64,000 nt of DNA from contig JABBOT010000016.1 in the NCBI GenBank assembly GCA_016165875.1, positions 6,160,327 through 6,224,326 of the forward strand, in the 5' to 3' direction. Both the position numbers and the translations under genes were made by a program. The notes beneath the pieces were generated by a model that was not told where the DNA came from, did not search any database, and saw nothing but the letters and a program-made list of their open reading frames with translations. Source of the stretch: Acanthopleura granulata (taxonomy: Eukaryota > Mollusca > Polyplacophora > Chitonida > Chitonidae). Below are positions 57,633 to 64,000 of the stretch, piece by piece. Position 1 is the first letter of the stretch. Each line of letters begins with the position of its first letter.

Positions 57633-57735
57633 CGTGGTAAATGCAATATACTAGGCGTCACTGGTGTAGAGTTATTCAAAGTGATGTGTTGTCATCACAT
57701 TTAATGTATGTACACGATCACATGACCAGTGCGGA
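57633..57735 (+). repeat. Dispersed repeat family B, copy 3 (3' part)
   Basis: GGTAAATGCAATATACTAGG, GTCACTGGTGTAGAGTTATT, GTGTTGTCATCACATTTAAT; directly after the SINE tail. Confidence 0.7.
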
Positions 57736-58574
57736 TCGGGAAATGAACCAAGATGCCATTGCCTATACAAGTCCGTGCCAAGGCTGCACCAGTGTTGAAG
57801 ACATCCAAGAATCGAAATATCACTCTACCAAATGACAGCTGAGTGAGTTGATTGATATCCTTGCTGACTGGTCAAGTGACTGACAGTTTTATTTTCTGAG
57901 CAATGCATGTATGTCAATTGACTGAGTATAAGGCTTCACAGACTCGCCCAGCGACGAATGAAATAGACAGGATAAAATTGCCTCCTCGTGAGTTAGCAGG
58001 TCGTATTTTATTTCAACAACTGACTGGTGGAATTCTGAAAAATCTCACTGATTCAATCTTCGCTTTAACACTTGTCAAGATTTTGGCATCAGCATGTAAA
58101 ACAAAAATAGGTTAATATCCATGATTCGTGGTATTGTTACGAACCTCGTCTTTAAATGATATTTTTTTGGCGCTAACCGAGTCAGTGTCTGACCTACATG
58201 TTTTCCTATGTGTACCTTACAGCCTGCACTGGATTTCAGCCGCTTGTACTCTTGTAACGCTTCTGTGTTTATAAGTTTCGTGTCACTATACATACAGCGT
58301 ATATTCTGGAAAGCTGTACCCGTGTTGTAAACAAGTTTACGATCAAACCATCCAGAATTTTCTTGGCGGTAGTCTGTAAATATAAGCGACGAAGTTGTAA
58401 AGCTCGCAGTCAATTTCTCATGTTCATTTGAGAGCAATCATATTTACGCACATTTGAGGATTTTGCTCTGATAACGCTGGAGCTTGGTTTTCATTTATCG
58501 TTGGAGCTTTGATATTAAAATCATCGTACCGTACCCACTGCTGTTTGAAACTTACAGGACTTACAGGGAGTATA

Positions 58575-58765
58575 TCCATTCCTAATACTAGTAACCTATA
58601 AGTCTCCAAGGTGTTGCGTCAAACTTAACACAAAGAAAAAACACGACGGGGCGAAAGCAGTGTACCTAAAGATCATGTAACTTAAGCGTATAAGCGTTAC
58701 TCCATTCCTAATAATCTTCACCTGTACGCCTGAAGGTGTTGCGTCAAACTTAAGTGGAAACAGAA
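58575..58765 (+). repeat. Small duplication, about 50-bp unit, 135 bp apart
   Basis: ATTCCTAATA... then AAGGTGTTGCGTCAAACTTA occurs at 58608 and again at 58736. Confidence 0.75.
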
Positions 58766-59282
58766 ACCACTGCTGGGAAAGCGGTGCAGATTCCCGCACA
58801 AACAAAGGCAGATTCGCGTGTAGCATTCGAGACCGCAAAGACTTAAACCAGCCCACTAACATAGCTAAGCTGGTCGCACTCTGACCTATTCTTTTTTTCC
58901 AGTGACCCTCAATATTTGACGTTTGCCTCCATGATCGCCTCAACTTAATGTTTTCAGAAGCTTTCGGCTAAGCCCCACTGCCTTCCGCAGAAGCCGTCTG
59001 ACTGATGACGTCACTGGCGCGCGTCGACCTTTTCCCGATAAGTTGGGACAATACTCAGTGGAGTCTGGGCTAAAGGATCTGGTGTCGCTCCCTTGTCTTG
59101 ACATAAAATTATCCGGCGGAGACAAGATTAAACCGCTCCAAATCCTGATACACTGACGTCCAGGCTGTACTAACACCCTTGACCTTTTCTCGTCAATTCA
59201 ACAACACGGCCTCTTGTATTCCACAAATCCGGGGAATAGTCTTAATTACTCAAGACAACAGCATAGGGAGTATAAAACCAGA

Positions 59283-59440
59283 GTAGCTGGGACACGGTGA
59301 TAGTTGGCAAATGGTCACACGTAACCTGTGAAATACAACTTCCTGCAACTTTACCCCAGTTAGGGTTTTATTCTAAACGTTCCTATAAATGCTCAGACAG
59401 TAGGAACTTATACCACCCCGGGCACCATAGCTTACGAAAG
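59283..59440 (+). repeat. Dispersed repeat family B, copy 4
   Basis: GGTGATAGTTGGCAAATGGT, CACACGTAACCTGTGAAATA, CCCAGTTAGGGTTTTATTCT, GGGCACCATAGCTTA. Confidence 0.75.
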
Positions 59441-59569
59441 CTACTGTAACAATGTCCATCCTGCATTTATGAAACAGATCTAATCCAAAACGCGCCGATT
59501 TGCTTTCACGGATGGGTAGTCAGTCTTATTATCATCTTTTATTGGAACACACTCGTACATTCTCAGAAA

Positions 59570-59830
59570 AATATCGTAACAACGTCTCTTGTCAATTTAC
59601 CTCTATTACGGTTTTATTCTAACTCATGTGAGTGTCTAAAAGGTAACAACTTATATATCCCCAAGCACCATGGCTTATCCGGGTAAAAAGAAAAATTGCT
59701 GTGATCTTATATGTAATATAATTGACGCCATTGGTCTACAATTAGAGAAAAATATTGTATTGTCATCACATGAAGTACATGCACACAATAACATGAAAAC
59801 AATGCAAAGATATCAAACCTCGGAGATGCT
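59570..59830 (+). repeat. Dispersed repeat family B, copy 5
   Basis: GTCTCTTGTCAATTTACCTC, GGTTTTATTCTAACTCATGT, AAGCACCATGGCTTATCC, TGTCATCACATGAAGTACAT, AACATGAAAACAATGCAAAG. An 86-codon frame starting at its ATGGCT is part of the repeat. Confidence 0.75.
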
Positions 59831-60374
59831 TAGTCCACCAGAGGGATCCCGGTTTATTCAAGAAAGCATCAACGCTGGAGAAATTAAAGTGGCACCAACG
59901 GCCCACCATAAACTATCAGCGCCTGCTTGAGTTTGCCTGCTTGAGTATCTTGTAATACTATAGCCGTAATGTAAACGGAAAAACAAAGACATTCTTACAG
60001 TCTGGGGCGATACGGTAATCTGGCGTGACGTCGTCGCGTCACTCCACGCTAATAGTGCGTGCGCAACTGGGCGATACGACCATCTAAAAATACGGGACGA
60101 CGTGCAGATGTCCGGATATAGTCATTAATGTGCCATTAGCGAACGGAGACAGACACTGTTCCTGAAATTGATCTCTGTTAACAGTGGCCGAGTTATATGT
60201 GTTAGGCAGGGGCGGGAGAAACTGGGGGAGTGTGTGCAAGACTTGCCTGTTTTATACGTCGTGGTGCAAGGACGAGGTGTGTATGCTGCTACTATTCAAA
60301 CATTTACAGGAACAGTTAGAATGACTAAATGGTACTAGCTTACGGCCAACTCAGAAATATTTAGCTGTATTCAA

Positions 60375-60655
60375 CTAACAACAGTATGATAGATGGCAAA
60401 TGGTAATGTTACCAGTGAAATCCGGCCTCGCGTCAGTTTACATGAAATGGGGTTTTAATTTAACTGTTCATGTAAGTGGTTAAGAAGTAACAACTTGCAC
60501 ATCCCCTACCACCGTGGCTTAAGCAGAATTAGGTGAAAAAAATTACAGGGATGTTAAATGCCATTTATTAGAGGTCACTGGTCTAGATTTCCACAAAATG
60601 CTGTTTAGCTATCATATTTAGCACATGCACATAATAACATGAAAATAAGATGAAG
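60375..60655 (+). repeat. Dispersed repeat family B, copy 6 (most complete)
   Basis: TGATAGATGGCAAATGGTAA, GTGAAATCCGGCCTCGCGTC, AACTGTTCATGTAAGTGGTT, CACCGTGGCTTAAGCAGAAT, GTTAAATGCCATTTATTAGA, CACATGCACATAATAACATG. Confidence 0.8.
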
Positions 60656-60811
60656 TGACGCACGTGTTGCCAATTATCAACTACTGCACTATAACTGCTG
60701 TTCTGGTTTTAGTGTGCGTTCTGTAATCTCTTTAAATGTTATACAAGCTTCAAAGAGATAAATGTAACTGGTTATTATGTGACTGGTTATAACCCCATCC
60801 TACACCGATAG

Positions 60812-61084
60812 TAGACCGAAGCCTCCCACCAATGCGGTCGTTGTGAGTTCAAGTCCAGCTCATGCTGGTTTCCTTATACGACGGCGACCAGCATTATGGT
60901 GGGAGGAAACCGGGAAGAGCCCAGGGGAAACCCATGACCATCCGCAGGTTGCCGGAAGACCTTCCCACGTACGATCGGAGAAGAAGCCAGTATGAGCTGG
61001 TCTTGAGTTCACAGCGACCGCATTGGTGGGAGGCTTCGACTCATTGTGCTGCGATAGCGCGCTAACCGACTGAGCCACGGAGGG
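60812..61084 (-). mobile_element. Chimeric SINE: plus-strand head fragment fused to a minus-strand SINE, forming an inverted repeat
   Basis: 60817-60868 reads forward (AAGCCTCCCACCAATGCGGT ... CAGCTCATGCTGG). At TTCC it switches to the reverse strand (TTATACGACGGCGACCAGCA) and runs to the head at 61084 (TGAGCCACGGAGGGCCC). The forward piece pairs with 60986-61038, about 52 bp arms around a 117-bp loop. Confidence 0.85.
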
Positions 61085-62600
61085 CCCTCCCTCCACGTAA
61101 TCAGCCCAAGCCCTTCATTAGAAATGCCATATGCGTTATAAACAGACAGACAGCCGCTTAGTATACACTGAAAGGGACGTTCTGAGGTTCTGTGTTATTC
61201 CGCTTAACCCGTGATTAGGGGGTGGTGTAAGTAGCACCGTCACATCAGTCAAGCGTGCTGATTGCTCTCAAGTGAATTTCGTGTCCGGAATACACGCTTT
61301 GGCTCGTAGACAGACATCAGTAATGGCCAATGACTATATTGATCATCGCCACATTTGTCTAGCCAACGTGCACTACTTTTACGTGACGGTATTATATTTG
61401 ATTATGCTAAACCGGTCGAGTCATTTGTTTGCTTTTTAGCTTGGATTTCAATGCCGCTTTCAGCAATATTTGTGTTACATCAGAACGGCATCTCCCTAAA
61501 GTAGGCCTGGCCCCATGCCCATACTCATGACTTTGTATATGTGCATAACGCCACAGTGGAAAGTCATGCCAAAGACACCAGACAGGACAGCCTCAGCTAG
61601 TCACAGCATGCTGACACCGGGAGCGGCCAGCATCTGGGCAATGCCTCAGTGAGTGAACAGTTCAAATCACACTCCAGACCGTCAACCGGTGAAAGAATAT
61701 CCCATGCCAAACTCCGAAAGATCGATTTCATTAATAAAACTTACATCACAATCCCTTAAAATATATACAAATTTGAACAAAAGATAGCCACCTTGAAGTA
61801 GACATGGTCAATCAACAATTTACAATTATGTCGCAAAGACATATTCGCGTGTAATATCGTCAAATCCAGTATAAGTGGTTTGTACACTTTATTTTTAAAC
61901 ACTGAAAGGCCTTACATTTGTGTTAGAAAAAGTTCATAATTTTGCAGTTATGTTATGCCAGCTCTGAGCCGATCAAAAGAACTGTCTTTGGCCAGAGGAC
62001 GAGACTGCTGGAGGTGAAAACAAAGCTAATTTTACCCAGGTGAGATAGGCCTTGAATAAGATTTTACCCTTCAAAAGAAAAATAAAGCTTTTAGACAAGA
62101 AAGTGTCTGGAAAGGTAATCAGAATTTTTGTGCCTTTCAAATATGACAGTTTATGACAAGGTTTATGCGACAGTGGCAACCATGTGGGCCTGACAGTTGT
62201 TATGTCCGACCATGTTAATCTGTAATGTCAGACCACAGCTGGCAGGCTGTCGCTGGCTCTGCCAGGGAGATGACGTCATGATAAAAACATTCTAGAACGA
62301 AAAGCGGAACTCACCACAGAGGAGGCGCGTTTAGTGTCATCAATAAGGTAGCTTCTGCCACGTCTAGGCCATACACTTCATCTGCCCTTGGACTAAGTAA
62401 GTAAGCCGTAATGGCCTTATGCACTGCAATTCAAAAAGTAAAAACATTTTCAAAGTACTGTAACAGTGGAATAATTTAGCCTACCCCCCCCCCCACAAAA
62501 AAACAAACAAAACGAACAAAACAAAAAAAGAGACCAACATTAAATGTGCTGTCGAGGTACATATTCCCGCGAATGGGAAGCTCGTGTAACACTTTTCCGC
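61085..62600. other. Non-coding, nothing recognised
   Basis: No gene, array or SINE seen. A TGACGTCA palindrome is at 62271-62278 and a C-run is at about 62486-62498. Confidence 0.4.
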
Positions 62601-62825
62601 CTTTAACAAAGAGGTCCAAAGTCGTATGGTCCTTTATTATTTCTTGGATTAGGTCACACTTCTAGGTGCATCAGAATGCTCTTAGGTAGCTCACAAACAC
62701 CGCAAAGCAACAACAGAAAACGATGTGTTTCTCTGCGATTTTTGTGTGGCTCGTCAGAGTCTTCCATTCAGATGTCAGAAAAGATGAATGCGCAAATGCA
62801 CCTTGGACGTGAACACTAAACCGAC
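62600..62825 (+). repeat. Dispersed repeat family C, copy 2 (partner 54340-54570)
   Basis: GAGGTCCAAAGTCGTATGGT, TTTCTTGGATTAGGTCACAC, CTCTTAGGTAGCTCACAAAC, CTCTGCGATTTTTGTGTGGC, TCGTCAGAGTC. Confidence 0.8.
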
Positions 62826-63079
62826 GGAACATCGACTGAGCATGTCCTTTCTGATACCGAGAAAATAATAACTGCTTACCCATGGCATGACTTCGCCTTG
62901 TTTGGGTGGCATAAAGACGAGGGCATTATCGGAAGCGAGAGTTTCCCCCATAAATTGAAAGAAAGCTAACAAAAATGAAAATAAAATTCTTCAGATGAAC
63001 AACTGAAAGCTACGTCCAAACTAGTTTCATTAATTTTATATTTTAGCGTTTGTAAAAAAGAGTCAATTATAAAAGACTA

Positions 63080-63215
63080 CAGCACAGAGAGTAAACCAGA
63101 GCATGGGCGACAGTGTGATAGTTGACAAACGGTCACACGTTATCGGTAAAATCCGGCCTCTTGTCAATTTACCTCAGAGTTTTTTCCTAACTGTTCATGT
63201 AAGTGTTTAAGAAAT
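63080..63215 (+). repeat. Dispersed repeat family B, copy 7 (5' part)
   Basis: GGGCGACAGTGTGATAGTTG, CACACGTTATCGGTAAAATC, TTGTCAATTTACCTCAG, CTGTTCATGTAAGTGTTTAA. Confidence 0.78.
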
Positions 63216-63869
63216 GCATTCAGTTTTATGAGTTCCATACATGGAAGAATTTGTGAAGGATTTAGCATGTGGTGGGGTACACTGAAGTAGCATCACATTT
63301 AACTTTATCTTTATATCCACTTACACAGAGAAATGTTAGCACGTCAATCCCCACTAGTAGAAGCTTAACCAATCATCCTCATGATGCAATCTGCCTCGCA
63401 GCGTAGACCCGAAATGAGCGCCGCTAACGAGCCGTATAGTGTTTCATGGCTTTATTGATTGATATCGACGTTATAATTAACCGGCTGGCCGGCTCATTAA
63501 CGACTGGTTCGATTATCCACGACAAGTATGACATAATCAGCGTAATCCCAGACGCTTGCCGCCTGTCGGTTGTTCCGTCCAGCGTGAAGACAATATGGAA
63601 GATATTACGGAACAATATCACTGAGCAAGAATTATATACTTCCACGGTATTATCGAGGAATAACACGGCATTTTTGGATCGACATTTTCCTAGGCTTTAT
63701 ATCAACCAGATCGGCCGGGCATGCGCGGATACACACAGGGCATTGTTCATTTCGTTTTAAATACGTCAATTTACAGCTCACTTTGCACTAAACAGTTCGT
63801 GACAAATCACATGAATTCGTCCTATTTTTGCTTCTTGTATTCATGATTATGTTACTTGATCCATCGGAA

Positions 63870-63965
63870 ACGTACGACCGGAGAGGAAGCCAGCAACCTC
63901 CGGACTGTCGTGGGTAATATTTTTGAGTGCGGCGTAACACACCAATCAAATAAATAAATTTAAAA
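63870..63965 (+). mobile_element. Rearranged Meta-type SINE fragment
   Basis: A reverse-strand piece (GTACGACCGGAGAGGAAGCC) is joined to forward pieces (AACCTCCGGACTGTCGTGGG, then TTTTTGAGTGCGGCGTAACA and CCAATCAAATAAATAAAT). Confidence 0.75.
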
Positions 63966-64000
63966 AATATTTTATAGTGCTGTACTTTATTAAAACCCCC

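Noticed and set aside
59670..59930. 86-codon frame starting MAYPGKKK
   Set aside because: Inside dispersed repeat family B; other copies do not keep the frame.
63446..63760. 104-codon frame with an overlapping reverse frame
   Set aside because: Balanced composition but no recognisable domain or splice context; not enough to call.

Overview
This is a gene-poor stretch of an animal nuclear genome. Genes are split by GT-AG introns, intergenic DNA is long and AT-rich, minisatellites are frequent, and one tRNA-derived SINE family recurs about twenty times or more. The SINE has a Pol III head (A box TGGCTCAGTCGG, B box near GTGAGTTCAAGTCC), a conserved 3' body ending GGCGTAAAACACCAATCAAA and an (AAAT)n tail. 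This resembles the Meta-type SINEs I know from lophotrochozoans, so a mollusc or brachiopod is the best guess. I cannot name the species.

Left part (1-9.3 kb). The 5' end of a DNA topoisomerase II gene (- strand, three coding exons, running off the left edge) faces a complete five-exon ubiquitin-conjugating enzyme gene of the UBE2G2 type (+ strand, 165 aa). About 1 kb containing CCAAT boxes separates them. UBE2G2 intron 3 holds a tandem series of degraded copies of the exon 4 acceptor and exon start.

Middle (9.3-34 kb). Repeats are followed by a two-exon core-2-type beta-1,6-N-acetylglucosaminyltransferase (GCNT family, + strand, 471 aa). Next is a three-exon divergent protein kinase (+ strand, about 482 aa), with TGACGTCA (CRE) sites in its promoter and five in its 3' UTR. 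A 63-bp minisatellite and a two-pass CD225/dispanin membrane protein (- strand, 139 aa) follow.

Right part (34-64 kb). No recognisable gene was found. The region holds a 23/24-bp minisatellite interrupted by a SINE, several smaller tandem arrays, a 1.2-kb spaced duplication, and at least three low-copy dispersed repeat families that I do not recognise. One of these supplies an empty site for a SINE insertion. Two weak coding candidates are listed (45133-45316 and 52075-52458).

The genes look functionally unrelated (DNA topology, ER-associated ubiquitination, O-glycan branching, signalling, membrane trafficking). I see no gene cluster or new multi-gene system. The most unusual items are the decoy-exon array in UBE2G2, the CRE-flanked kinase, and the unannotated dispersed repeats.
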